Shown piece after piece: positions 8,245-15,530 of a DNA stretch of 64,000 bases; the stretch's first letter is position 1, and the number at the start of each line of letters is the position of its first letter. Source of the stretch: VMCP01 sp965659745 (GTDB taxonomy: Bacteria; Bacteroidota; Bacteroidia; NS11-12g; UBA955); the NCBI GenBank assembly GCA_965659745.1, contig CBFHXF010000006.1:1-64000 (forward strand), written 5' to 3'. The notes below the pieces were generated by a model. The model was not told the DNA's origin and made no database searches. It worked only from the letters and a program-made list of their open reading frames with translations. A program made the position numbers and the translations under genes.

Positions 8245-9141
8245 TTAAATTTGATTGTTTTTATGTAGATAACTCATGAACTTATAGCAAAGCTTTGCCA
8301 TGGTAAATTCAGTTAGGGTATCGCCTTCACGCGGAGCAATTTCAACGATATCGAATCCAATGACATTTTTAGAGGCTGCTACTGCCTTTAAAAGATCTAA
8401 ACCTTGAAACCATGAAAGTCCACCGGGCTCTGCGGTACCTACTGCAGGTGCTACAGAAGGGTCAAATCCATCGGCATCTATGGTAACGTATACGTCTTCA
8501 CCTAGGGCTTCGATACACTCTTGTATCCAATTTGGATTTTGGTGTATCTGATGGGCATACCACGTTTGAATGCTTGGATTGGCTTTTCTCAGATCGGCTT
8601 CTTCTTTGCATTGCGCGCGAATTCCAACTTGAACCATTGGAACTCCCATATCGTGCACACGGGCCATAACAGAAGCGTGTGAATAAGGGTTTCCTTGATA
8701 AGCGGCACGCAGATCGGAATGGGCATCGATTTGCAAGACACACATATTCGGGTATTTCTCTTTAATGGCCGCAACAATGCCACCGGTTACGGTGTGTTCG
8801 GCTCCTAATGATACCACAAATTTGTTGAGATCGAGCAGCGATTTGGTTTGTTCGCTGATACGCTTCATGGCTGCAGCATCTACATCTCCTTGGAAGTCTA
8901 ATTCCTCAAGGGTAGCTACTCCAATTTCTTTATAGCATTCCGCATCCGTTTCTTCATCGTAGAACTCTACATAATGAGAGGCCTCAATGATGGCGCTTGG
9001 TCCCTTATAGGAGCCTTCGTGGTAACTTGAGGTGTGTTCGTAGGGAAGTAGTTGTATGGCTACTTTTGAATGTTCTAGCTGAGCCAGCTGTTCTTCTGGC
9101 GGCGCTAAAAAAGTATTTTCCGCAGAAATGGTCTTCAACAT
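8245..9141 (-). CDS. speB: Agmatinase / ureohydrolase family protein
   Basis: The arginase-agmatinase family hydrolyses a guanidino group with a two-manganese site. The metal-binding segments are present: SLGAEHTVTGG (with the usual GGDH or GGEH replaced by GAEH), IDAHSDLRAAYQGNPYSHASV and TIDADGFDPSVAPAVGTAEPGG. The 298-residue length fits agmatinase, which makes putrescine from agmatine. Substrate choice within the family cannot be fixed by eye, and no arginine decarboxylase gene is in the window. The gene lies 9 bases downstream of efp and is probably cotranscribed with it. Confidence 0.85.
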   Translation of the reverse strand: MLKTISAENTFLAPPEEQLAQLEHSKVAIQLLPYEHTSSYHEGSYKGPSAIIEASHYVEFYDEETDAECYKEIGVATLEELDFQGDVDAAAMKRISEQTKSLLDLNKFVVSLGAEHTVTGGIVAAIKEKYPNMCVLQIDAHSDLRAAYQGNPYSHASVMARVHDMGVPMVQVGIRAQCKEEADLRKANPSIQTWYAHQIHQNPNWIQECIEALGEDVYVTIDADGFDPSVAPAVGTAEPGGLSWFQGLDLLKAVAASKNVIGFDIVEIAPREGDTLTEFTMAKLCYKFMSYLHKNNQI

Positions 9142-9150
9142 GTAAATAAA

Positions 9151-9711
9151 TTATTTAACCCTTTCCATGTATGTTCCGGTGCGTGTGTCGATTTTGATTT
9201 TTTCGCCGGTGTCTACAAATAAAGGTACCATAACTTGAGCTCCCGTTTCTACTGTAGCAGGCTTTAGTGTGTTGGTGGCAGTATCGCCTTTTACACCGGG
9301 CTCGGTATAGGTAACTTCTAGCACGACATTTTGAGGCGCATCGGCAGAAACTGCTGTTTCACCTTCGAAAGCGATGGTAACCGTATCGCCTTCCTTCATG
9401 AACTTAGCGCCGTCGCCAAACAAATGTTTGGAAATGGGCAGTTGGTCATAGGTTTCATTATTCATGCATACGAAAGAATCGCCTTCTTCATAAAGAAATT
9501 GCAATTCATGTGTTTCTACGCGTAATAGTTCTACGGTTTCGCCACTTCTGAAACGATTTTCCGCTGATTTGCCGTCTTTTACGCGGCGCATTTTTGCTTG
9601 GTAAAAAGCACGTAAATTTCCAGGGGTGCGGTGTTGCCACTCTATTACTTGGCATAATTCGCCGTTATAACGAATAAAACTGCCTACCGATACATCTGCT
9701 GTGGTTGCCAT
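9151..9711 (-). CDS. efp: Elongation factor P
   Basis: EF-P relieves ribosome stalling at polyproline stretches. The 186-residue protein has the expected three beta-barrel domains: an N-terminal KOW-like domain, a middle OB domain (LPISKHLFGDGAKFMKEGDTV) and a C-terminal OB domain with TYTEPGVKGDTATN and VPLFVDTGEKIKIDTRTGTYMERVK, the latter close to the EF-P signature. The domain I loop reads RTPGNLRAFYQ, so the position normally occupied by the modified Lys or Arg at the tip is Asn32, with Arg34 two residues later. This loop type resembles that of some Sphingobacteria as I recall it. Gene order is efp then speB. Confidence 0.95.
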   Translation of the reverse strand: MATTADVSVGSFIRYNGELCQVIEWQHRTPGNLRAFYQAKMRRVKDGKSAENRFRSGETVELLRVETHELQFLYEEGDSFVCMNNETYDQLPISKHLFGDGAKFMKEGDTVTIAFEGETAVSADAPQNVVLEVTYTEPGVKGDTATNTLKPATVETGAQVMVPLFVDTGEKIKIDTRTGTYMERVK

Positions 9712-9719
9712 AATTAGGG

Positions 9720-9727
9720 CAAAATTA
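9720..9727 (-). promoter_or_regulatory. Bacteroidota -7 box (TAATTTTG) ahead of efp
   Basis: TAATTTTG on the minus strand matches TAnnTTTG and ends 8 bases before the efp ATG, implying a very short leader for the efp-speB transcript. The -33 region is not distinctive. Confidence 0.4.
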
Positions 9728-9754
9728 CTAAAAAGCGGCGAAAGTCGACTTTTT

Positions 9755-10705
9755 CTATTTGCTCATCGTTTTTTCCATCTCTTTTTTGGGGGAAGCAATC
9801 AAGTATCCTAATCGCAATTGTGCGCTGGTTTGCACAACGGGAGCCCCCAAAGGAACCGAAATATTTTGAGGTAGTTGATATTGCGCTAAGGCGTAAATTG
9901 ATTTATAAATCCATTCAATTTGGAATTGGATACTTTGGATGGCACCGCCAGAATAGGGCACGGCCGTATTGTATTGGATATCGGGTTGGAATGTTTGGTA
10001 GGCATAGGCAATCTGGGGAATGAAGGTGTGATTAGACTTCCCCCGAGAAAAAACACGATTAAAACCCAGCAATAGTTGTGTTTGAGAGCCTTGTTGGTAC
10101 GATAATTCATTGGTGGTATTGGCTAGGGTTTGGAACATGGAATTAAGTCCCCAACTTTTGTATCGGTAAGAAAATGAAGTTTGAATACCGGCGGCATAAG
10201 AGCCATTGCCGGATTGTAATTGCATGGGTAGCATGCGCTTTTGGTTGTCGCGACTTTGATAATAACCGGTGGGCAGCTTTACCGTGCCCCCTACGAACCA
10301 TAAATAATGATGCGGGGTAAAAATATTTTTACGGTTGTCAAAAAGACGGTAATTCCCCGAAATAAAGAGGTCGGAAGGGGTTATTTGCGACCATTTTGTA
10401 TTTTCGTTAAAGGCGTTGGTGCGTTGTATTTGTTGGATATCGGTGCTGAATTGGGCTTGCCATTTATCAGAAATTTGATGTATGTATTGAATGGGTATTC
10501 GGGTTATTCTGTCGTGAACCGTATAATTATTGACTTGGGTTTCGAAGGAAAATTGTTGAATACCTAAGATGAGCATATGCGATCGAATGCTTTGTGCGAA
10601 ACCCATATTGAAAGAAGCGTCACGGATGCCACAGCCGCAAACGTCGCATGCCCTAATAGGTAGTAAATAAATGATGCTTAGGAGTATAATTAGGTGTTTT
10701 TTCAT
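9755..10705 (-). CDS. Outer-membrane barrel-like protein with mature N-terminal CDVCGC motif
   Basis: A signal peptide (MKKHLIILLSIIYLLPIRA) is followed at once by CDVCGCGIRDASF, then about 290 residues of alternating polar and hydrophobic stretches rich in Tyr, Gln and Ser, typical of a beta-barrel. The three clustered cysteines at the mature N-terminus could bind copper or another soft metal; this is inference. The start overlaps the diheme peroxidase stop by four bases (ATGA), so it is the last gene of the MbnP-peroxidase operon. I recall similar CDxCGC proteins beside MbnP-type genes in Bacteroidota. Function is unproven; a metal-linked transporter or porin is the best guess. Confidence 0.6.
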   Translation of the reverse strand: MKKHLIILLSIIYLLPIRACDVCGCGIRDASFNMGFAQSIRSHMLILGIQQFSFETQVNNYTVHDRITRIPIQYIHQISDKWQAQFSTDIQQIQRTNAFNENTKWSQITPSDLFISGNYRLFDNRKNIFTPHHYLWFVGGTVKLPTGYYQSRDNQKRMLPMQLQSGNGSYAAGIQTSFSYRYKSWGLNSMFQTLANTTNELSYQQGSQTQLLLGFNRVFSRGKSNHTFIPQIAYAYQTFQPDIQYNTAVPYSGGAIQSIQFQIEWIYKSIYALAQYQLPQNISVPLGAPVVQTSAQLRLGYLIASPKKEMEKTMSK

Positions 10706-11706
10706 CGGGGTTCGGATAAGTTGTGATTGGAAATCATGCGATAATCAGTTAATGTTTTAAGGAAGGCAATGAGCGCTTCTTTTTGATTTTCGTCTAAATA
10801 GAAGGCAGGTAAATTAGGAGCATGGGATCGGTCGGCATCGTTGTAGGCATCAAGAACTTCTTTTAATGTGCGGATTTGCCCGTCGTGCATGTAGGGATAG
10901 GTGAGCTCCACATTGCGGAGGGAAGGCACTTTAAATGCGAATGAATCTTGGGGAAGTTGGGTTATGCGGAAGCGGCCTAATTCGCTGCCGGTATTGGTGA
11001 TTCCGTTTCTTTGGAAATCGTTGCTTGTGAGCAAGGGTTCTTGATGGCAGGTGCTGCAATTCGTTTTAAATAGTTCGTAGCCCTGTTGTTCGGTTGGGGT
11101 AAATTTATCTTGTGATCGACTTACTCGGTCGTATTTGCTTTGGTCGCTGATGATACTGAGCATAAATTGAGACAGAGGTAGGAGTAGGCGCGATTCATCG
11201 ACCTCGAAGGTGCCGAAGGCTTGTTGGAAGTAGGATTCATATTCGGGATTTTCACGAACGCGTTCTATTACGGCGGGAAGGGTCATTCCCATTTCAGTAG
11301 TATCGGTGAGAGGGGCAATGGGGAGGACGTCTAAGTGTCGAATTCCACCGTCCCACATAAATCGAGGCATCCAAGCCAGATTGACTAATGAAGGGGCATT
11401 GCGTTTGCCTTTTCGGCCATAAATGCCAAAGCTTACGGGTAAATTATGATCGGCAAATCCATGAACTTGAGCATGACAAGAGCCACAGCTAATGGTTCGG
11501 TTTAGCGATAAATTGGGGTCGTAAAAAAGTTTGCGACCTAGGGCAATACTAGCGGCGTTGAAGGGGTTATTGGGATTTTGGTACTGAACAGGAGGAAAGT
11601 CGCTTGGAAATTTTAGGGCTTCGCGGGTTTCAACCAGTGGCTTTTGGCATGATTGCCAAAAGAGCATTACCAAAATCCCCGCCCCAAAGAGGCGGGGAAT
11701 TTTCAT
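10702..11706 (-). CDS. Diheme cytochrome c peroxidase-like protein (MbnH/MauG group), lipoprotein
   Basis: Two CxxCH heme sites are visible, CGSCH (about residue 74) and CSTCH (about residue 218), with the MauG/CcpA segments NAPSLVNLAWMPRFMWDGG, VPSLRNVELTYPYMHDG and TLKEVLDAYN. A lipobox-like FWQSC near residue 20 suggests anchoring to a membrane facing the periplasm. Because it sits directly after an MbnP-type gene, the MbnH-like role (oxidising a tryptophan of the partner to make a copper site, as shown for methanotroph MbnH/MbnP) is more likely than general hydrogen peroxide detoxification. That assignment rests on context; a conventional CcpA activity remains possible. Confidence 0.85.
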   Translation of the reverse strand: MKIPRLFGAGILVMLFWQSCQKPLVETREALKFPSDFPPVQYQNPNNPFNAASIALGRKLFYDPNLSLNRTISCGSCHAQVHGFADHNLPVSFGIYGRKGKRNAPSLVNLAWMPRFMWDGGIRHLDVLPIAPLTDTTEMGMTLPAVIERVRENPEYESYFQQAFGTFEVDESRLLLPLSQFMLSIISDQSKYDRVSRSQDKFTPTEQQGYELFKTNCSTCHQEPLLTSNDFQRNGITNTGSELGRFRITQLPQDSFAFKVPSLRNVELTYPYMHDGQIRTLKEVLDAYNDADRSHAPNLPAFYLDENQKEALIAFLKTLTDYRMISNHNLSEPR

Positions 11707-11718
11707 CTGAAAATAGAA

Positions 11719-12489
11719 TTAAGGGTGTATGTGGTCGAATATGAAACCGTCGGCGAAATTTTTAGAAATCGAAACCGCATTGTCACCAATATTGTGAATG
11801 ATGTTCAATTCAGATAATTTCACCGGACCATGCCAAAATTTTGCTGCATTTACATTTAAATGTACGGTAGGATTGGCATCGGGATTTATGGACAGTATTT
11901 CGTTACCAAAGTTGAGGGCTTTTGTATGAGAAGCTACATATGGTGCTTCGTATCCGCCAAGGTGGTACATGAAAAGGCCGGTTTCTGATTGAGGCGATGT
12001 GCCTTCTACTCGAACGAAGATGTAACCCGTAGACCAACTCCAAAACATTCCATTCGAAGGGTTTAGCGCGCCGGTTTGCAATCCCGAGAAATTCCGAAGG
12101 GAGTCTACGCCAATTAGAAAGTCGACCCGATTATAATCTCCTGCTGGAATTCCTTCCAAAGAAATAATATTATTGCTGGGATCTAGTAAATAGTAACTTT
12201 CCGGCACGGCAAAAGAGCTTCCGTCTGACTTATGCAATACCACATTAGAAACGTAATACTTTAACATGGTAATGGTGAGGGTGTCTTTCGACATGGGGTG
12301 CACATACGTTTGATTCATATAGAAGGGCGCCATATCGATGCCCCAAACGTGATCAAACTCTAACTTTAAGGTACCCGTTTTTGTTGAATTGTCGATAGGT
12401 TCGTCATCTTTACAAGATGAAAAAGTAGAACTGAAAATCAGGACAATAGCAACTGCCCATATATAAGGTGTGTGTTTTAGTAGTTTCAT
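11719..12489 (-). CDS. MbnP-family periplasmic copper-binding-type lipoprotein
   Basis: The chosen start is ATG 12489, giving MKLLKHTPYIWAVAIVLIF and then a lipobox ending SSC; the frame is open to 12543 but the extra 18 residues precede the signal peptide. The mature part has features I associate with the MbnP family: LKLEFDHVWG near the start, MLKYYVSNVVLH, YYLLD, DFLIGVD, MFWSWSTGYIFVRVEG and HLGG. Methanotroph MbnP binds copper using a kynurenine made from tryptophan by MbnH. Trp residues in the MFWSW segment and the final HIHP are natural candidates for binding, but this is inference. The diheme partner gene follows 12 bases later. Confidence 0.75.
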   Translation of the reverse strand: MKLLKHTPYIWAVAIVLIFSSTFSSCKDDEPIDNSTKTGTLKLEFDHVWGIDMAPFYMNQTYVHPMSKDTLTITMLKYYVSNVVLHKSDGSSFAVPESYYLLDPSNNIISLEGIPAGDYNRVDFLIGVDSLRNFSGLQTGALNPSNGMFWSWSTGYIFVRVEGTSPQSETGLFMYHLGGYEAPYVASHTKALNFGNEILSINPDANPTVHLNVNAAKFWHGPVKLSELNIIHNIGDNAVSISKNFADGFIFDHIHP

Positions 12490-12578
12490 AATAGTTTTTG
12501 TTATAGGGAATCTGATATTCTTGTAAAACTCCACGCAAGACATTCCCTAGCGTCTCAGGTGTCGGTTTGTTTTTTGAA

Positions 12579-12595
12579 TTATGCAATTAGCATAA
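12579..12595. promoter_or_regulatory. Dyad TTATGC-N5-GCATAA upstream of the MbnP-type gene
   Basis: A perfect 6-base inverted repeat with a 5-base AATTA centre, 90 bases upstream of the MbnP-type start. It lies next to a second dyad at 12605-12625. The compact, symmetric, AT-rich form suggests a repressor or activator site for the operon. Confidence 0.35.
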
Positions 12596-12604
12596 GGTTC
12601 ATGG

Positions 12605-12625
12605 CTTTAACCTCTCGGGTTAAAG
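12605..12625. promoter_or_regulatory. Dyad CTTTAACC-N5-GGTTAAAG upstream of the MbnP-type gene
   Basis: A perfect 8-base inverted repeat with a 5-base spacer. No T-run follows on the minus strand, so it is not a typical terminator of the upstream small gene. Together with 12579-12595 it could form an operator pair for the copper-type operon. Confidence 0.35.
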
Positions 12626-12682
12626 AGCGTGATTTTCCCCTTGGGGTTTATTTTTCTTGGGGGAAATTAATCTCAAATCAGA

Positions 12683-13066
12683 TTAAGAGATGGGCGTGGG
12701 CGGTCGGTCTAGGCAATTTGCAAAACCGTCGCTTTCTTTTTTGAGAAAATTATTTGCAAAAATCGCAACTGAGTTTCCTTTTAAAAGTGATTTCACTTCT
12801 TGGGGTATTTCAAATTCAGGAAACCACGTAGCTATTTGTGGATGTTCTTTTTCGGTTGACTGGGGTAATTGGATGGCTTTTTCAATAACACAAGACGCTT
12901 GACAGCAATTTTTCACTTCGTCTTTCTGAATACAGACTTCGCTTACAAAGTATTGTTTATTTACATAGAAATTTACAATGAACAGTCCTTGAACCAATAC
13001 ATAGGCGTTCAAGCTGATTAATAGCAGCCATGCACGTATGGGTTGGGACTTTGACTTGAATTTCAT
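12683..13066 (-). CDS. Small membrane-anchored cysteine-containing protein of the copper-type locus
   Basis: The 127-residue product has one N-terminal hydrophobic helix (about residues 12-33) and then an extracytoplasmic segment with YFVSEVCIQKDEVKNCCQASC, four cysteines in 14 residues. I recall small Bacteroidota proteins of this shape (membrane anchor, then a CxxKD...CxGxC-like cluster) beside copper or TonB genes; I do not know a name or function. It lies about 190 bases upstream of the MbnP-type gene on the same strand, with inverted repeats between. A further dyad, TTAATCT-N6-AGATTAA at 12667-12686, overlaps its stop codon and could be a weak terminator. Confidence 0.6.
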   Translation of the reverse strand: MKFKSKSQPIRAWLLLISLNAYVLVQGLFIVNFYVNKQYFVSEVCIQKDEVKNCCQASCVIEKAIQLPQSTEKEHPQIATWFPEFEIPQEVKSLLKGNSVAIFANNFLKKESDGFANCLDRPPTPIS

Positions 13067-13190
13067 TTGCTAGAACAAATTTAATGAGATTTATTCGGGT
13101 GTAATATGATATTAGTCACGTTCCTATCCAATCTTTTGCTCTTTTTCTTGGAGCTGTCAAATTTCTGTAGGTAAATGCTTGAAAAAGAGA

Positions 13191-13868
13191 TCAGTCGCGT
13201 TTGTATTTTAAATCAATTCCATAGCGATTGATGGCGCGATTAATAAGTTGCTGTCGTTTTCTTGAAATAGGATGATTGATTCCGCAGGTTCTTGGGCATG
13301 GCAACATAGAGGCAATATTGATGCATTGTTGATAGCTCAGCTGTTGGGCCTGTGTTTTATAATAGTAACGTGCTGCTTCAGAAATGCCAAAGGCACCTCT
13401 ACCCATTTCTACTACATTAATATACACTTCCAATATGCGGGCTTTGTCCCAAAGTAATTCCATCCAAAAGGTCATATAGGTTTCCAATCCTTTACGCAGC
13501 CAACTCCGGCCTTCCCAAAGAAAGATGTTTTTTGCGGTTTGTTGGCTGATGGTGCTGGCGCCTCTTTTGGTTTTGCCCTTTTTGTTGTGTTCAATGGCTT
13601 TTTCAATGGCCTTGAAATCAAATCCAGAATGTTCAAAGAATCGCTGGTCTTCGGCGGCAATTACCGCTTTTTCAAATACATCGGGTATTTCCTTTAGATT
13701 TAACCAGGGTCCTTTCTCTTTTCGCAACTCTCGTTGATCCCATTGTATAGCTGTAATTGGGGGGTTGATCCATTTGTAAGCGAGCACGGGAATTACCGGT
13801 ATTAAGGCAGTAATTATTAACAGACGAAAGAGTTTAAACATAAATATTGAATGGGTAAATTTAATCAT
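13191..13868 (-). CDS. mtgA: Monofunctional biosynthetic peptidoglycan transglycosylase
   Basis: A GT51 enzyme that polymerises lipid II glycan chains. After one N-terminal membrane helix (about residues 10-30) the GT51 motifs appear in order: AAEDQRFFEHSGFDFKAI with the catalytic glutamate, GASTISQQTAKNIFLW, RKGLETYMTFWMELLWDKARILEVYIN and GAFGISEAARYYY. There is no transpeptidase domain, and about 220 residues is the normal MtgA length. The start could be the ATG at 13868 or at 13841; neither has a strong ribosome-binding site. It has no obvious operon partners. Confidence 0.93.
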   Translation of the reverse strand: MIKFTHSIFMFKLFRLLIITALIPVIPVLAYKWINPPITAIQWDQRELRKEKGPWLNLKEIPDVFEKAVIAAEDQRFFEHSGFDFKAIEKAIEHNKKGKTKRGASTISQQTAKNIFLWEGRSWLRKGLETYMTFWMELLWDKARILEVYINVVEMGRGAFGISEAARYYYKTQAQQLSYQQCINIASMLPCPRTCGINHPISRKRQQLINRAINRYGIDLKYKRD

Positions 13869-13986
13869 TTGTGTATCATCTTTTATGTAAAAGATAAAAA
13901 ATGATATAAATTCATTAATAAGTATCGAATCCTTAATTAGTGTTAAAATATTGATATATTGTTATTTGAATCTGTGATTGTTTTTT

Positions 13987-14002
13987 TGGCACGGTCTTTG
14001 AT
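13987..14002 (+). promoter_or_regulatory. Sigma54-like promoter TGGCAC-N5-TTGAT
   Basis: TGGCAC at 13987-13992, five bases, then TTGAT at 13998-14002 closely matches the -24/-12 promoter of RpoN (TGGCAC-N5-TTGCW), with A in place of C in the -12 part. It ends 33 bases before the start of the downstream secreted-protein gene. The same element stands in almost the same place before the paralogue at 15055. Confidence 0.6.
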
Positions 14003-14035
14003 AGTTGATTCTGCAACAAACCAAAATAAATTAGT

Positions 14036-14458
14036 ATGAAAAAATTATTGTTACTCGCAGTTGTTGCTTTCTCTAGCAGCGTTGCATTCTCACAGATGGT
14101 AGTTTCAGGTGGAGATTTCGCAAATCATCCTGAGCGCTACGAAAACAAACCTGTTACTATTAATCAAGTAACCGTTGGTGGTGATCAGCACGGTCCAGAT
14201 CATCATGGACCCGGACATCACGGTGCTCCAGGTATGAACAATCATGCCGCTCCTTGTAATCCTCCAAGAGGTTCAAAAGAAATTTCTGTAAATTTCATGC
14301 AGAATCCTGACTACAAAGGATGTTTCTTCGCAAAAGATCCTATGGCTACTCAAATTATGAACAAAGCCCGCGGACCTCAGCCAGTAGAAATGGTATTGAG
14401 TTTCAAAGGAAACAAGCAAATGGGTTATTTGATTACTTCATACAAAGTAGGTCACTAA
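14036..14458 (+). CDS. Small secreted protein with His/Gly/Pro-rich linker (paralogue A)
   Basis: I do not recognise the family. A signal peptide (MKKLLLLAVVAFSSSVAFSQ) is followed by a conserved block MVVSGGDFANHPERYENKPVTI, a linker with repeated HGP and HHG units, and a C-terminal block CNPPRGSKEISVNF...YKGCFF with two cysteines that could form a disulfide. The protein at 15055 shares the first and last blocks but not the histidines. The His-rich linker could bind Ni, Zn or Cu; this is inference. The gene stands alone between a sigma54-like promoter and a terminator. It is 140 residues and probably periplasmic. Confidence 0.7.
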   Translation: MKKLLLLAVVAFSSSVAFSQMVVSGGDFANHPERYENKPVTINQVTVGGDQHGPDHHGPGHHGAPGMNNHAAPCNPPRGSKEISVNFMQNPDYKGCFFAKDPMATQIMNKARGPQPVEMVLSFKGNKQMGYLITSYKVGH

Positions 14459-14484
14459 TTTTAAGTTAAAAAATTAAAAAAAAA

Positions 14485-14511
14485 TGTCTCCCCTTAAGGA
14501 GGCATTTTTTT
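14485..14511 (+). terminator. Rho-independent terminator after paralogue A
   Basis: TGTCTCC pairs with GGAGGCA (one G-U pair) around a short loop, followed by seven T. It lies 27 bases after the stop codon. Confidence 0.8.
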
Positions 14512-15003
14512 GTATATGGTAATTCTATGCTAAATGGTTTCTGATTTTTCATATTGGCAATCCAGTACATAATCTGGGATTATCTCAAAACGATGTCTTT
14601 CGAAATTGGAAATTATATGAAATAGAGATTAACGAATAGATTAAAGATCATTAGTGACGATCTCAGAATTGGGTTATTCAAAATAGCTATTTGTTTGAAA
14701 TTGAGATTCAAGAATAGATTATAAGGGACAATCTCGAAACGATATCTTTCAAAGTTGGAATTATGTCAAACAGAATTTCCCCTTGCCGTTTAAATATTAT
14801 GGGTGAGATTCGGACATCGGGTTTTTGAAAATAGGAAGATGTGCTAATGGAAGGAGATTCTGGAAAATTCAGATTGAACTTGGGCCGATTTTGATTCTAG
14901 GTCTTTAATTGTAGTCAATAGTCGTACATTAGAGGAGCTGTGGCAAATTTGCATGGAATTGTAACTGTATGAATTTCATGATCTTGTATGCATGATTGTT
15001 TTT
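14512..15003. other. Long non-coding interval between the two secreted paralogues
   Basis: No credible gene on either strand and no tRNA-like fold was seen. The interval holds a degenerate tandem repeat at 14581-14778; the rest is AT-rich sequence without recognisable motifs. It may be decayed coding or repeat DNA left by the duplication that made the two flanking genes. Confidence 0.6.
14581..14778. repeat. Degenerate tandem repeat, about 2.6 units of 71-78 bases
   Basis: Units begin at about 14581, 14659 and 14730, each opening with ATCTC-AA/GAA and containing a TTCAAA-like or TTCGAA-like stretch. Units 1 and 2 share GAGATT followed by AAGAATAGATT or ACGAATAGATT near their ends. Units 1 and 3 also share CTC-AAACGAT-TCTTTC and GTTGGAA or ATTGGAA. 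The third copy is cut short. Confidence 0.5.
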
Positions 15004-15019
15004 TGGCACGGTATTTGAT
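15004..15019 (+). promoter_or_regulatory. Sigma54-like promoter TGGCAC-N5-TTGAT
   Basis: TGGCAC at 15004-15009, spacer GGTAT, then TTGAT at 15015-15019, ending 35 bases before the ATG at 15055. It differs from the element before paralogue A at only one of 16 positions, while the surrounding sequence differs more, which supports conservation of the site. Confidence 0.6.
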
Positions 15020-15054
15020 TGTAGTTTATCAAAACAAACTAAAAATAAAACATC

Positions 15055-15504
15055 ATGAAAAAGTTAACCTTACTCTTCGCAGTTGCTTTCGCAGTAGTTG
15101 GATCTGCAATGGCTCAAATGGCAATCCCTGGTGAAGTATTCGCTAGTAACCCATCACGTTTCAATGGTCGTAAAGTAACCATCAAAAACGTCGAAATCGT
15201 TAAAGCTGACGCTCATGGCGGACCTTCAATCGGCGGCCCTGCTGGAAGCTTCCAAGGCGCTCCTGGTGCTGCTGGAACTCCAAACGCTCCTGCAACTCAC
15301 CCATGTCGTCCTCCACGTGGATTCTCTGAAGTATCAGTATTCTTCAAAGGTGCACCTGAGTTCAAAGGATGTTTCTTTATGGCAGATAACATGAAAACTC
15401 AATTAGATCGCGAATGTGGACATGAAAACACACCTGCACAAATTGCCTTCCGTGGAGACAGTCGTACTGGTTACCATATCACTTTCTACCGCTTAGGAAT
15501 GTAA
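15055..15504 (+). CDS. Small secreted protein with Gly/Ala/Pro-rich linker (paralogue B)
   Basis: This 149-residue protein is a paralogue of the one at 14036. It has a signal peptide (MKKLTLLFAVAFAVVGSAMAQ), the block MAIPGEVFASNPSRFNGRKVTI, and the C-terminal block CRPPRGFSEVSVFF...EFKGCFFM with the two shared cysteines. The linker is rich in Gly, Ala and Pro and lacks the HHG units, and one extra cysteine (RECGHE) appears near the end. Function unknown. Codon use is regular and the gene has its own sigma54-like promoter and a terminator, so it is probably a functional, well-expressed monocistronic unit. Confidence 0.72.
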   Translation: MKKLTLLFAVAFAVVGSAMAQMAIPGEVFASNPSRFNGRKVTIKNVEIVKADAHGGPSIGGPAGSFQGAPGAAGTPNAPATHPCRPPRGFSEVSVFFKGAPEFKGCFFMADNMKTQLDRECGHENTPAQIAFRGDSRTGYHITFYRLGM

Positions 15505-15530
15505 TTGTTGATTTCCCTTTAATTTTAAGT

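Noticed and set aside
12559..12744. A small plus-strand gene within the copper-type intergenic region
   Set aside because: The frame is short, covers inverted repeats and the end of the opposite-strand small Cys gene, and has no family-like features.
14459..15054. A hidden gene, tRNA or CRISPR array in the long non-coding interval
   Set aside because: No frame of useful length, no cloverleaf-like arms, and the repeats are degenerate and adjacent without spacers.
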